The notes under the pieces are model-generated. The model saw only the letters and a program-made list of their open reading frames with translations. It had not been told where the DNA came from and searched no databases. DNA of 64,000 bases, taken from Paraburkholderia piptadeniae (lineage in GTDB: Bacteria > Pseudomonadota > Gammaproteobacteria > Burkholderiales > Burkholderiaceae). The stretch's first letter is position 1. Each line of letters begins with the position of its first letter. The stretch is taken from the NCBI RefSeq assembly GCF_900007165.1, contig NZ_CYGY02000067.1:3137-67136 (forward strand), in the 5' to 3' direction. Shown here piece by piece: positions 50,773-59,458 of this stretch. Position numbers and translations under genes: made by a program.

Positions 50773-52302
50773 TTAGTGCGGCGGCGAGAGACGTCTGAAG
50801 CGTTTCCAGAGCTTCTTCAATGTCCGATGATCGGCGGCGACGCGTGACGCGAGAAAGCCCCGTGCAAAGGCCGCGCCCGCAGCCGTCTCGGGCGACGTTC
50901 GCGGCAGCGACTTCAGAAGCTGATCGGCGACGACGGCATCGTTGCGCCAGCCGAGATCGTCCTGTAGCTCCGCCAGTGCGCCGACGTAGTGTTGCACGAC
51001 GCGCCTGGGACAAAGCGACGCGAAGAACTCGGTCGCATATCGGACTTTCTTCGCTGCGATGCGTGCGCGGTGACGAAGGCGATCGTCGATATCGGCGAGC
51101 CCCTTGCCGCGCCTGATCAGCTTCCTGTGCCGGCGACGCAGCACATCGACGGCGAATAGCCTCGCGGGCTGGCTGATCGCTTCACGCTGCTCGTCGGACA
51201 TTTCGCCTCGCCATCCCTTCCGGCCCAACCATAGCGCGAGTTGCAGAGCGAGCCGCGTGTAGCGAACCGACTCGACGGCCTCGGCCGCGCGCTGCCGGTT
51301 GTTGGTGGCGATCTTCATGCATGCGTCGCGCACGGGCAGCAGCTCTTCGGGATTGCCGCTCGCGCCTGAATGTTCGAGCGTCGATCCCGCGAGCACTTCC
51401 CAGTCGCGCGCGGCGCCCAGCTCCGATGCGATCCAGCGCAACTCGTCGTCGAGACCGGCATAGGCGGGAATGGCTGCCGCAAACAGATCGAACGCCGAGC
51501 GCAAACGACGAAGCCCCACGCGCATCTGGTGAACGCTCGACGGATCGTGGCCGGACACGACGCCGCGCTCGTTCGCATGAACCTGAGCGAGACAGTTGCG
51601 CACGATGTTGCAGAACGCTTCTTCGACCGAACCGCTTTTGTGCAGATGCACGGGTTGCGCCTTGACGGCCGCGCGGTGCTCCGCAATGAGCAGCGCGTAG
51701 CCGAGGTCGGCCTTGCTGAAGCGGTCGATGCGCAACGGCACGGTGTCGAGCAATTCCAGCGCGACGCCGTACAGGCTCTCCGGCTGCCCCTGTTTCAACT
51801 CAAGCTCCAGCGCCACGAGCGGCACCGAGCCCGAATCGGCTTCGACCGTGCCTTCGTCGAGTGCAACCTCGATTTCGTCCCCGGACGGCAAGCGCAGCGA
51901 GAAAACCGATCGATCGATACGCGTGACAAATACGGGCTTTAACTGAGCCGCGGTGGACGCGTCGCGGATCAGCTTTCCGCAGTCGCTTTCTTCGGGTATC
52001 GGGTCATGCAGCAGCTTCAGGTCGGGCGTATCGCCATCGACGGGCATCTCGAACTCGTCTCTTTCGAAGAGGCCCGCCTGCACCGATCCTTCGAGCTTCA
52101 ATGTCTGGAGTCTCTCGTCGCCGACGGCACGCACGCGCAGCGAAGCCCCGCATCCGTGGAAGGCAAGCCCGGGCGTGTCGAAATAGGTGCTCGTCAGCAG
52201 CCGGGAAGTCTCGGCCGCGCTTTTCGATCGCGCCAACAAAGGCGCGTGACGCAATGTGTCGAGATCTTCGATGCGGACCCGCAGCTTTAGCTCCTGTTCC
52301 AT
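50773..52302 (-). CDS. CYTH-CHAD domain protein (triphosphatase-like)
   Basis: The N-terminal CYTH domain (about 1-210) of this 509-residue protein has the ExExK signature at its very start (MEQELKLRV) plus RVRAVGDERLQTLK and further charged strands forming the triphosphate tunnel. The C-terminal CHAD domain (about 225-500) is histidine-rich and helical (SVHQMRVGLRRLRSAFDLF, RHRARIAAKKVRYATEF). CYTH-CHAD proteins hydrolyse inorganic triphosphate, and CHAD domains bind polyphosphate. GGGAG five bases before ATG 52302 decides the start over ATG 52314. Confidence 0.92.
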   Translation of the reverse strand: MEQELKLRVRIEDLDTLRHAPLLARSKSAAETSRLLTSTYFDTPGLAFHGCGASLRVRAVGDERLQTLKLEGSVQAGLFERDEFEMPVDGDTPDLKLLHDPIPEESDCGKLIRDASTAAQLKPVFVTRIDRSVFSLRLPSGDEIEVALDEGTVEADSGSVPLVALELELKQGQPESLYGVALELLDTVPLRIDRFSKADLGYALLIAEHRAAVKAQPVHLHKSGSVEEAFCNIVRNCLAQVHANERGVVSGHDPSSVHQMRVGLRRLRSAFDLFAAAIPAYAGLDDELRWIASELGAARDWEVLAGSTLEHSGASGNPEELLPVRDACMKIATNNRQRAAEAVESVRYTRLALQLALWLGRKGWRGEMSDEQREAISQPARLFAVDVLRRRHRKLIRRGKGLADIDDRLRHRARIAAKKVRYATEFFASLCPRRVVQHYVGALAELQDDLGWRNDAVVADQLLKSLPRTSPETAAGAAFARGFLASRVAADHRTLKKLWKRFRRLSPPH

Positions 52303-52377
52303 ACCGGCTCCCATTTGCGCCCGGGACTATCAGGCTACACCGAATCCGCCGGATTGCGGGTCATGCGCAAGTGCACT

Positions 52378-52515
52378 TCATGCATGCGGCTCGCCGGCCA
52401 GCGCGATGCGCGCCTGGAAAGAGTTGCAACTCCACGTTGAAGCTTTTTCTTCGTCCCGGTCAAGAGCCAATAGAACAAATGTCGGTGACAGATACGCGCG
52501 AATGTCGATAGCCAT
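52378..52515 (-). CDS. Short ORF, possibly truncated gene
   Basis: This 45-residue frame starts MAIDIRAYLSPTFVLLALDR and has an excellent ribosome binding site (GGAGG, six bases before ATG 52515). The first 20 residues resemble, from memory, the opening of a larger Burkholderia protein family that includes phospholipase D-like enzymes; the rest (SCNSFQARIALAGEPHA) does not. That suggests either a gene truncated by a deletion or a genuine small protein. It sits between the CYTH-CHAD gene and a small plus-strand gene. Confidence 0.5.
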   Translation of the reverse strand: MAIDIRAYLSPTFVLLALDRDEEKASTWSCNSFQARIALAGEPHA

Positions 52516-52617
52516 CTTTAGCCTCCGCTGATATGAGAACCATCCAATCGCCAAATAAAACTGCATCAAAAAGTACATTGGATTGACTCACGATATTCGT
52601 CCATTTAGATTTTTGTT

Positions 52618-52887
52618 TTGCGGACCACTTTTATAAGCGTGGTTGTATCTCTATACGAAGAAAGGCGACCGTTTACAGTCGCCATCGACAGCAATACTTA
52701 TACCGGCTCATATCGCGTGCTGGACGGCAGCGTTATCGTCTATTTCGGCCGGGAAATCCGTTCGGCGCGCTACGGCATGGACCGTCCCGAGACGGTCGCC
52801 CGATGGTTGTTGCTCGACGTTTGCAGGAAAGCCGAAGCCCAAAAGCGCAAAGCCGCCGGCAGCATTCAGCGGCCGGGGCTCGCGTAG
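52618..52887 (+). CDS. Small hypothetical protein
   Basis: This 89-residue protein has a beta-rich core (RRPFTVAIDSNTYTGSYRVL, GSVIVYFGREIRSARYG) and a C-terminal helix (ETVARWLLLDVCRKAEAQKR). Similar small proteins occur in Burkholderiaceae without a known role. The first codon used here is TTG; GTG at 52639 may be the real start because the core pattern begins there. No ribosome binding site decides it. It converges with the chemoreceptor gene. Confidence 0.55.
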   Translation: MRTTFISVVVSLYEERRPFTVAIDSNTYTGSYRVLDGSVIVYFGREIRSARYGMDRPETVARWLLLDVCRKAEAQKRKAAGSIQRPGLA

Positions 52888-52905
52888 CAAAGAGAAGATT
52901 TCGGG

Positions 52906-54453
52906 TTAAAGCTGAAAGGCCCGCACAGCCGACCGCAAGGATTCCGCCTGCACGCGCAAATCGCCCGACGCCTGCGCGCCGTCCTGCACGAAAGCGGTGT
53001 TCTGCTGCGTCACGCGGTCCATCACGAGAACGGCTGCGTTGACCTGTTCGATGCCGTTGCTCTGCTCGCGCGACGCTTCTGCGATCGAGTCGACCAGATC
53101 CGCCACGCCGCGAACGGCGGCCAGCAAATCGACGATCGTGGCCCCGGCTGCTTCGACTGCAACGCCGCTGTGATCCACTTCGGCCGTCATCTCCTTGATC
53201 AGCGCACCGATTTCCTTTGCCGCTTTCGAGCTTCGTTCGGCCAGCGCGCGGACCTCCTGTGCGACGACGGCGAAGCCACGCCCCTGATTGCCCGCGCGCG
53301 CGGCTTCGACGGCGGCGTTGAGGGCCAGCAGGTTCGTCTGGAATGCAATGCCTTCGATCACCGACGTGATGTCGCGCACGCGGCCCGACTGTTCCGCGAG
53401 TGCGCGCATCCGCGCGCCGGCGTCCTTCGCGGCGCGGTCCCCGTCGCCGGCCTTTCCCGACGCGATGCCCGCCAGCGTGCGTGCCTCGGCGGCATGTTCC
53501 GCGTTGGCTCTGACCATCGACGCAAGTTGCTGCATGCTCGCCGAAGTCTGCTGGATGCTCGCCGCGTGTTCCTCCGCGCTGGTCGCAAGCGTACCCGTGC
53601 CGCCCGCGATGGATGCGCTCGCTTCCGCGATCGTATCCGTCGAGTGGCGGATCTCGCCGATCATCGACGCCAGACGTTCGCGCATCGTCTTCATCGCGAA
53701 CAATACGCTGTGCGTGTCGCCAGGTTTCACGGGCACCTCGACGGAGAGATCGCCCGACGCTACGCGATTGGCGATTTCGGCCGCCGTCTGCGGCTCGCCG
53801 CCCAACTCGCGGAACAGGCTTCTCGACATCGACGCACACAGCGCAGCCACGACGCCCAAGCCAACGACGATAAAACCGATGACGAACAGTTCGACGACAT
53901 GTCCTGCCGTGGTCGCCTGCTCGTATTCGGATTGCGCGGCCGTCAATTCGATCTTGCGCAATTCCGCGCCCTGTTGCTTCAATGTGCGCGACAACGGGTC
54001 GACGGTTTGCGTCTGCACCCACTGCGCCTCGGCCAGGCTGTTTGCGCTCAGTTGCTGAACGGCTGGCCGCAGACCCTTGTCGCGCAGGTTCGCCCAGTTC
54101 GAAGCGTATTTCGTCGCGAGTTCACGCGAGTCCCCCGATCCGCTGTTGGCGAGATACTGCTTCATCAGCGTGTCGACCTGCTCGATGCGAGCGACACCGC
54201 TTGCAGCAACCGCCCGGGTTTTCTGCGCCGATGGATCAAGAATCGCGTCGCTTACTGCGAAGACCGTTTCGGTGACGAGTTCGTTGATGGTCGATATCGT
54301 CTGCAACGCCTGGGCACGCCCCTCATACATCTGCCGCAGCGTGTCGATCGATCTCGACACACCCATCCACCCGGCCGCGCCGATGCAAAGGGCAATGACG
54401 GTAACGGCGCCCGTCAAAAGAAGCAGGCGGGTTCTGATACTTAACTTGCGCAT
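52906..54453 (-). CDS. Methyl-accepting chemotaxis protein
   Basis: This 515-residue transmembrane chemoreceptor has an N-terminal helix (about 8-30), a periplasmic four-helix-bundle-like domain (about 31-185), a second helix (about 188-210), a HAMP domain (ELGGEPQTAAEIANRVASGD) and a signalling domain with the conserved hairpin tip EGIAFQTNLLALNAAVEAARAG. The C-terminus ends RSAVRAFQL, without the pentapeptide that tethers CheR/CheB. ATG at 54453 is chosen; a longer frame upstream lacks a signal anchor. No che genes are adjacent, and the ligand is unknown. Confidence 0.93.
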   Translation of the reverse strand: MRKLSIRTRLLLLTGAVTVIALCIGAAGWMGVSRSIDTLRQMYEGRAQALQTISTINELVTETVFAVSDAILDPSAQKTRAVAASGVARIEQVDTLMKQYLANSGSGDSRELATKYASNWANLRDKGLRPAVQQLSANSLAEAQWVQTQTVDPLSRTLKQQGAELRKIELTAAQSEYEQATTAGHVVELFVIGFIVVGLGVVAALCASMSRSLFRELGGEPQTAAEIANRVASGDLSVEVPVKPGDTHSVLFAMKTMRERLASMIGEIRHSTDTIAEASASIAGGTGTLATSAEEHAASIQQTSASMQQLASMVRANAEHAAEARTLAGIASGKAGDGDRAAKDAGARMRALAEQSGRVRDITSVIEGIAFQTNLLALNAAVEAARAGNQGRGFAVVAQEVRALAERSSKAAKEIGALIKEMTAEVDHSGVAVEAAGATIVDLLAAVRGVADLVDSIAEASREQSNGIEQVNAAVLVMDRVTQQNTAFVQDGAQASGDLRVQAESLRSAVRAFQL

Positions 54454-54657
54454 TGGAGACCTGAATTGCAATGCGTCGCGGAGGCATGCATGCGCGACCG
54501 CGGGGCACGGAGAGAAGACAGTCCTTCTGAAGGAACGCGTCTTTTTTACGACCCCAAAAGCGAATACTTGAATGAAGTTTTTATGACTACACGCACCGAT
54601 GCGGTGCATAAGGCGGATTACCGCACGCAAGCGTCCATTGCGCTTAGCACGCGCTCC

Positions 54658-54695
54658 TTGGTCTTTGTCCGATATTTCGACTATCATTGAAATAT
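54658..54695 (+). promoter_or_regulatory. ars operon promoter and ArsR operator
   Basis: A -10 hexamer TATCAT (54682-54687, 5 of 6) lies 18 bases after a weak -35 TTGGTC (54658-54663). Inverted repeat ATATTTC (54672-54678) / GAAATAT (54689-54695) brackets the -10, a typical ArsR steric-block layout. The predicted start of transcription falls at or next to the arsR ATG (54694), where no ribosome binding site exists, so the message may be leaderless. Confidence 0.6.
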
Positions 54696-55029
54696 GGAAA
54701 CGAACCAGACCGTCGCCGCTTTGGCTGCACTCGCGCACGAGTCCCGGCTTGCCGTGTTTCGCGCCCTCGTGCAGGCGGGCCCCGAAGGCATGCCGGCGGG
54801 CCAGATCGCCGCGCTGCTCGACGTCGCACCGTCATCCCTCTCCTTTCACCTGAAGGAGCTGGCTCACGCGCAGCTCGTCACGAGCCGGCAAGAAGGGCGC
54901 TTTGTCTATTACTGCGCGAACTTTGCAACGATGAACGGCCTGCTGGCCTATCTCACCGAGAACTGCTGTGGCGGCAATCCCTGCACGCCAACGACAGCAT
55001 GTTCGCCTTCCAGGAAGAAGCAATCATGA
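54694..55029 (+). CDS. arsR: ArsR-family arsenic-responsive repressor
   Basis: This 111-residue winged-helix repressor has ALAHESRLAVFRALVQAGPEGM (dimer helix), AGQIAALLDVAPSSLSFHLKEL (recognition helix) and QEGRFVYYCANF (wing). Cysteines near the end (ENCCGGNPC) fit the C-terminal arsenite-binding type of ArsR. Its stop overlaps the arsI start (ATGA). It should repress this operon through the inverted repeat overlapping its own start and release on trivalent arsenic. Confidence 0.93.
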   Translation: METNQTVAALAALAHESRLAVFRALVQAGPEGMPAGQIAALLDVAPSSLSFHLKELAHAQLVTSRQEGRFVYYCANFATMNGLLAYLTENCCGGNPCTPTTACSPSRKKQS

Positions 55030-55517
55030 AGCGCTTTCATATTCACGTCGCCGTCGAAGATCTCGCAGCAAGCGTTCGCTTTTACTCCGCGTTGTTCGCA
55101 TCCGAGCCCACCGTCGTGAAGAGCGACTACGCGAAGTGGATGCTCGACGATCCGCGCGTGAATTTCGCCATCTCGCAGCGCGGCGCGACGCCGGGCCTGG
55201 ATCATCTGGGCGTGCAGGTCGAGAGCGAAGCCGAACTGGACGAGATGCACGACCGGCTGAAAGGCGCAGCATTGCCCGTCGACGAGCAGATCGGCACGGC
55301 CTGCTGCTACGCGAACTCGAACAAGTATTGGACCGTCGATCCGCAGGGCATCGCATGGGAGTCGTATCACACGCTGAACGAGATTCCCGTGTTCGGCGAA
55401 TCGCGCAAGGCGCAGTCCTCTACGCAAGCCCCGGAGGCCACCGCGTGCTGCGCTCCGTCGTCGGGCAAACCCATCGGCATTCCCGTGAAGTCTTCCTCGT
55501 CTTCCTCGTGCTGCTGA
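55026..55517 (+). CDS. arsI: ArsI-type C-As lyase / cadmium-induced VOC protein
   Basis: This 163-residue vicinal-oxygen-chelate enzyme has likely iron ligands His in VAVEDLA-flanking FHIHV, His60 in GLDHLGVQ and Glu near 112 in AWESYHT. The paired cysteines at 93-94 (TACCYANSNK) bind trivalent organoarsenicals in ArsI. A second Cys pair occurs in ATACCAP and another closes the protein after a serine run. ArsI removes methyl or aryl groups from trivalent arsenic. Placement between arsR and arsC supports ArsI over a generic CadI. Start ATG 55026 overlaps the arsR stop. Confidence 0.88.
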   Translation: MKRFHIHVAVEDLAASVRFYSALFASEPTVVKSDYAKWMLDDPRVNFAISQRGATPGLDHLGVQVESEAELDEMHDRLKGAALPVDEQIGTACCYANSNKYWTVDPQGIAWESYHTLNEIPVFGESRKAQSSTQAPEATACCAPSSGKPIGIPVKSSSSSSCC

Positions 55518-55545
55518 GTCCTGCACGCGATTCGATGGGCAACCT

Positions 55546-56040
55546 ATGACGACCAACGTATTGATTCTGTGCACGCACAACTCGGCCCGCAGCGTGCTGG
55601 GCGAGGCCATGCTGAATCATCTCGCTGCGAAGCTCGGCAAGGACGTGCGCGCATTCAGCGCCGGCAGCGCACCGGGCGGCCGGCTGAATCCGTTCGCCGT
55701 CGAGGTGCTCAAGCAAGCGGGCATCGACGTGAGCGGCTATCGCAGCAAGAGCTGGGACGAGTTTGCGCGCGACGATGCGCCTGCGATGCGCATCGTCATT
55801 ACCGTTTGCGACAGTGCGGCTGCGGAAGCGTGCCCCTACTGGCCAGGCAGTCCCGTCAAGGTTCACTGGGGCTATGCGGACCCGTCCGTTGCGGCTGGCG
55901 GCGATGAAGGCAAGCGCATTGCGTTCGAGCTCACCCGTCAGGCGATCGGATACCGGATGTTGCAATTGCTCGCACTGCCACTGGAAGCGATGAGCAACGA
56001 CGAACTACAAAGAGCGCTCACAGCGATTTCCGAATCATGA
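55546..56040 (+). CDS. arsC: Arsenate reductase, thioredoxin-coupled type
   Basis: This 164-residue low-molecular-weight-phosphatase-fold arsenate reductase has the P-loop nucleophile Cys9 in LCTHNSARS and two later cysteines in VCDSAAAEACPYWPG that relay electrons, as in thioredoxin-coupled ArsC. It reduces arsenate to arsenite. The C-terminus is slightly longer than in typical members. It lies 28 bases after arsI, and its stop overlaps the aquaporin start (ATGA), so reduction and efflux through the channel would be made together. Confidence 0.93.
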   Translation: MTTNVLILCTHNSARSVLGEAMLNHLAAKLGKDVRAFSAGSAPGGRLNPFAVEVLKQAGIDVSGYRSKSWDEFARDDAPAMRIVITVCDSAAAEACPYWPGSPVKVHWGYADPSVAAGGDEGKRIAFELTRQAIGYRMLQLLALPLEAMSNDELQRALTAISES

Positions 56041-56750
56041 CGGCAGTAATCGATCTCAAGCGCAAGGTTCTCGCCGAGCTGATCGGCACGGCGCTGCTGC
56101 TCGCCGTGGTGATCGGCTCCGGCATCATGGCCGAACGGCTTGCGGGCGGCAACGTCGCGATCGCGTTGCTCGCCAACACACTGGCGACCGTGGGCGGCCT
56201 GTATGTGCTGATCGAAGTATTCGGGCCTTTGAGCGGCGCGCATTTCAATCCCGCCGTCAGCGCCGTCATGGCATTGCGTGGTGATCTGCCTGCACATGAA
56301 CTGCTGCCGTACATCGCTGCGCAGATGATCGGCGCATTGCTCGGCGCATGGCTTGCGCACGCGATGTTCGATCTGCCCATCGTCGAGTTTTCAGGCAAGA
56401 TCCGCGCGGGAACCGGCCAATGGATTGCAGAGGCCGTGGCCACGGCCGGCCTGCTGCTCGTTATCCTGCGCGCACCCGCCGGACGCGCGTCGATCATGGT
56501 CGCTGCATACATCGGCGCGGCGTACTGGTTCACAGCATCGACGTCATTTGCAAACCCGGCCGCAGCGTTCGGCCGCATGTTCACGGATAGCTTTGCGGGC
56601 ATCGCACCGTCCAGCGTGCCTGGCTTTGCGGTCGCCGAACTGATCGGCGCGGCGATCGGTCTCGCGCTTCACACCACGTTCGAGTTGCGCCGACGCCCAG
56701 CGCGCCCCAACGTCATCGAGTCCTCAGGCACACGTAACGGAATGCGTTAA
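56037..56750 (+). CDS. aqpS: Aquaglyceroporin-type arsenite channel
   Basis: This 237-residue MIP-family channel has six membrane helices. The two half-helix motifs are HFNPAVS and FANPAAAFGR. In ars operons of rhizobia and related bacteria such a channel (AqpS) lets arsenite leave the cell down its gradient, replacing ArsB or Acr3. No ArsB or Acr3 pump gene is seen next to this operon. Start ATG 56037 overlaps the arsC stop. Confidence 0.9.
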   Translation: MTAVIDLKRKVLAELIGTALLLAVVIGSGIMAERLAGGNVAIALLANTLATVGGLYVLIEVFGPLSGAHFNPAVSAVMALRGDLPAHELLPYIAAQMIGALLGAWLAHAMFDLPIVEFSGKIRAGTGQWIAEAVATAGLLLVILRAPAGRASIMVAAYIGAAYWFTASTSFANPAAAFGRMFTDSFAGIAPSSVPGFAVAELIGAAIGLALHTTFELRRRPARPNVIESSGTRNGMR

Positions 56751-56862
56751 CGCGCATAGCTGTCGGGCCCGATGGGGCGTTACTCATGATCCGTCCGATC
56801 GGCACGAGTCGTCTTCGCATTGCCCTATTGATCGTCGTTGATTCAATGATCACGGCGGTGGC

Positions 56863-57057
56863 ATGGATCGTGCGCCACACCGCCACTTCTGCGTGTCGAT
56901 GTTTGCCGCAAGTTCGTCAACCGTGTCGAAGATCGGCGAAGGCAGCATCGGACTCAACGCACATGTGGCGGCTGTCGATCAGTCAACGCATCGTATGTAC
57001 TTCCCGCTGAAGAGCGTCGACGGACATTCCGTGTCGCGTGTAATCGTGCCTCGGTAA
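56863..57057 (+). pseudogene. Fragment resembling C-terminal end of a beta-propeller protein
   Basis: The last 45 codons (KIGEGSIGLNAHVAAVDQST, then HRMYFPLKSVDGHSVSRVIV) have the repeat pattern of the final blade of YncE-like beta-propeller proteins. The upstream codons do not continue it and there is no ribosome binding site. It looks like the 3' remnant of a deleted gene, left after the ars operon. The family match is by pattern only. Confidence 0.4.
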
Positions 57058-57623
57058 AAGCTGCTCTGATGCGATCAAATGCGACTCATGGCTTGAAAAA
57101 AATACTTACTCCTCCAATGCCGAAATCGGTAATAATTCGCCCTCTTCCTGCCGATTAAATTGCCCGATTCTTATCTACGGGGTCGCATTCCAAATCATTC
57201 GGCAAAGACCCTCTTACCAGAAAGCACATCGCGCAAAACGCTTCTCCAATGCGACAAATCCATGCGGTTGCTTTGTTTTTTCTTATGATATTACGCACAA
57301 TCACTAGAACCCGGTAGACTTTGCGCTGTTCGGACTGATCGAACGGCATTAAATACCGATTAGTTGTTTTTAGTGCTGATCGAGTCTGTGACATTTACTG
57401 CTTTACGGACACTGAGGTACTTATTGCCTGCAAGGCGGTAATGCGGACAGGGATGCCCCTGCCGCGCTCTTTTAACTTGTCACGGGAACGCACCGCGTCG
57501 GTCAAACGTTTGCGCTTCAGGAATTCCAAACCCTGAAGCGGACGATCTGCGCTTTTCCTCGCATCTCCCAGACGAATTACGCAACTTCTGCCGGTGAGCT
57601 TCACGGCGAGGACTTTGTTAGCC
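57058..57623. other. AT-richer non-coding stretch
   Basis: This 566-base region is visibly richer in A and T than its surroundings (several A and T runs at 57098-57300). Frames on the minus strand at 57155-57394 and 57395-57625 lack ribosome binding sites and recognisable content. It should hold the promoter of the glycoside-hydrolase lipoprotein gene; its composition suggests acquired DNA or a long regulatory leader. Confidence 0.5.
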
Positions 57624-59417
57624 ATGATGAAACGACGTCAATTTCTCGGACTCCTAACTTCCTTTGGTGGCAGTTACATCCTGACCGCATGCGGCGGCGG
57701 CAGTGAAGGCATCAGCGGCGACTCGCCCGTTGCCAAATCGACGGCCCGCGCAAGCGCTGCATCGGCGAACGGCACGACGATTCCGTCCGCATCGTCCATC
57801 ATCGACAACAACGGTTCCGTTTGGACGCTGTCCGGCGGCTCCGTGTATTTGAACGGCGTAAAGGCCGGCAACAACTACAACGTCACGCTGGTGCTGTGGT
57901 ACGGGGGCACCGTTTATCACCAGGGCACGGGCGGTCAGTTCTATGCGTGGAACGGCACCACCTGGTTCGCGAGCGGCGATCCGCGTCTGGGCGGCGGCGG
58001 CACCTCCGCAGACGGCACCACGATTCCCCCTGCCTCGCAGATCATCGATACGTCCGGCGCGGTATGGACCGTCGTCAACGGCGTGATCTATCGAAACGGA
58101 TCGACCGTCGGCAACACGTACAACGTGTCGCTGCTGCTCTGGTTCGGCGGCAGCATTTATCACCAGGGTACGGGCGGCCAGTTCTATGGATGGAACGGCT
58201 CTTCGTGGAACGCCTGCAACGATCCGCGCCTCGGTGGCACGTCGGCTGACGGCACGACCATTCCTTCGGCCACGTACATCATCGACAAGACGGGCGCAAT
58301 CTGGACGGTCGTCAACGGCGTCATTTACCGCAACCGCGCGACCGTCGGCAACACGTACAACGTTTCGCTCCTGCTGTGGTACGGCGGCAAGATCTGGCAT
58401 TGCGGCACGGCCGGTCAGTTCTATGTACTCGCGGACCTCGACAGATGGGTGCCGTGTGACGACCCGCGCCTCGCTACGTCGCTGACGACGGCTGGAAGTT
58501 TTTACGGCGTCAACGGACACTTCGACTACACGTACACGCCCGCGCAGCTTGTCGCGATCATGAAGAACATGGGCTGCACGTCGTATCGTGTGGGATGTAC
58601 CGACGACCCGTTGCAATTGAATGCCGTCGCGAAGCTGGCGCAGGCCTTCCAGGCCGCCGGACTCACGCTGTTCGTTCTCGTCAACCAGGGCGTGTATGAC
58701 GCAACCGGCAAGCTGCTTCCCGGCGAAGGCGCCGCATACAACCGTGGATTCGCGGTCGGCATGGCGGTCGCAAAAGCGCTCCAGCCGTATGGCGTCACGC
58801 TCTATGAATGCGGAAACGAACTGACACGACAGGCCGCAACTGTCATGGACTTCACGTACGCGGGAACGAAGGCCTCCGATTTCAACAACGCCAATTGGCC
58901 CGTCATGCGCGGCGTGATGCGCGGAATGATCGACGGCGTGAAGTCGGTTCAACCGTCGGCGAAGTGCGGGATCAACTTCTGCGTCGCTGACGTCGGCGCA
59001 GCCGATGCGCTGTGGGACGGCATGCAGCCGGACGGCAGCGGCGGCTATCCGAAAGTGCGCTGGGACGTCACGACGTGGCACAACTACGAAGTGTACGGCG
59101 ACATCTTCAACATCGGGGTCGACGGTGCAGGTCCGGGCTTCGATCTGCCGACCTACTGCAAGGCCCGATACGGTGTGCCGTTCATCATCTCCGAATGGAA
59201 TACCGGCCCGGAGAAAACCGAGGATTATCGCGCCGCCTACATTTCTTCGACGCTGGCGAGCTACTACCGGTCGAGAAAGAGCCACAATATCCAGTCTGTG
59301 ATGTACTACGTGCTGGACAGCGGCAACAACACGTACGGCATTATGATCAACGGTACTCCCATTAGCCAGCCATACTCGGCGCTTTCGAGCTTCATTGCGG
59401 CGAACGCCGACAGCTAA
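57624..59417 (+). CDS. Secreted lipoprotein with tandem repeats and clan-A glycoside hydrolase domain
   Basis: The 597-residue exported protein has an N-terminus (MMKRRQFLGLLTSFGG) followed by a lipobox (LTAC), so it is probably a lipoprotein; the twin Arg plus FLGLL could use Tat. Residues about 50-285 are three tandem units of about 80 residues, each with a GTTIP...IID...W...LLWYGG...YHQGTGGQFY pattern. The C-terminal part (about 295-595) is a TIM barrel with an acid/base Glu in YECGNELT and a nucleophile Glu in IISEWNTG, typical of clan GH-A (GH39/GH5-like, as in PslG). It likely cuts a polysaccharide at the cell surface; the repeats may bind glycan. ATG 57624 or 57627 starts it. Confidence 0.78.
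   Translation: MMKRRQFLGLLTSFGGSYILTACGGGSEGISGDSPVAKSTARASAASANGTTIPSASSIIDNNGSVWTLSGGSVYLNGVKAGNNYNVTLVLWYGGTVYHQGTGGQFYAWNGTTWFASGDPRLGGGGTSADGTTIPPASQIIDTSGAVWTVVNGVIYRNGSTVGNTYNVSLLLWFGGSIYHQGTGGQFYGWNGSSWNACNDPRLGGTSADGTTIPSATYIIDKTGAIWTVVNGVIYRNRATVGNTYNVSLLLWYGGKIWHCGTAGQFYVLADLDRWVPCDDPRLATSLTTAGSFYGVNGHFDYTYTPAQLVAIMKNMGCTSYRVGCTDDPLQLNAVAKLAQAFQAAGLTLFVLVNQGVYDATGKLLPGEGAAYNRGFAVGMAVAKALQPYGVTLYECGNELTRQAATVMDFTYAGTKASDFNNANWPVMRGVMRGMIDGVKSVQPSAKCGINFCVADVGAADALWDGMQPDGSGGYPKVRWDVTTWHNYEVYGDIFNIGVDGAGPGFDLPTYCKARYGVPFIISEWNTGPEKTEDYRAAYISSTLASYYRSRKSHNIQSVMYYVLDSGNNTYGIMINGTPISQPYSALSSFIAANADS
57771..58476 (+). repeat. Three in-gene tandem repeats of about 240 bp
   Basis: Units start at 57771, 58014 and 58251, a spacing of 243 and 237 bases (81 and 79 codons), so the frame is kept. 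Units 2 and 3 are the closest; both contain TVVNGVIYRN, and GNTYNVSLLLW recurs in both. Unit 3 loses the YHQG motif (IWHCG instead). Confidence 0.85.
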
Positions 59418-59458
59418 TCCGGCACGCACTGATTAAGCACCGACGAAGCTGTCTCAGC

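Noticed and set aside
57395..57625. 76-residue minus-strand frame starting opposite the glycoside-hydrolase start
   Set aside because: No ribosome binding site, no recognisable family, and it overlaps the start of a much better supported gene on the other strand.
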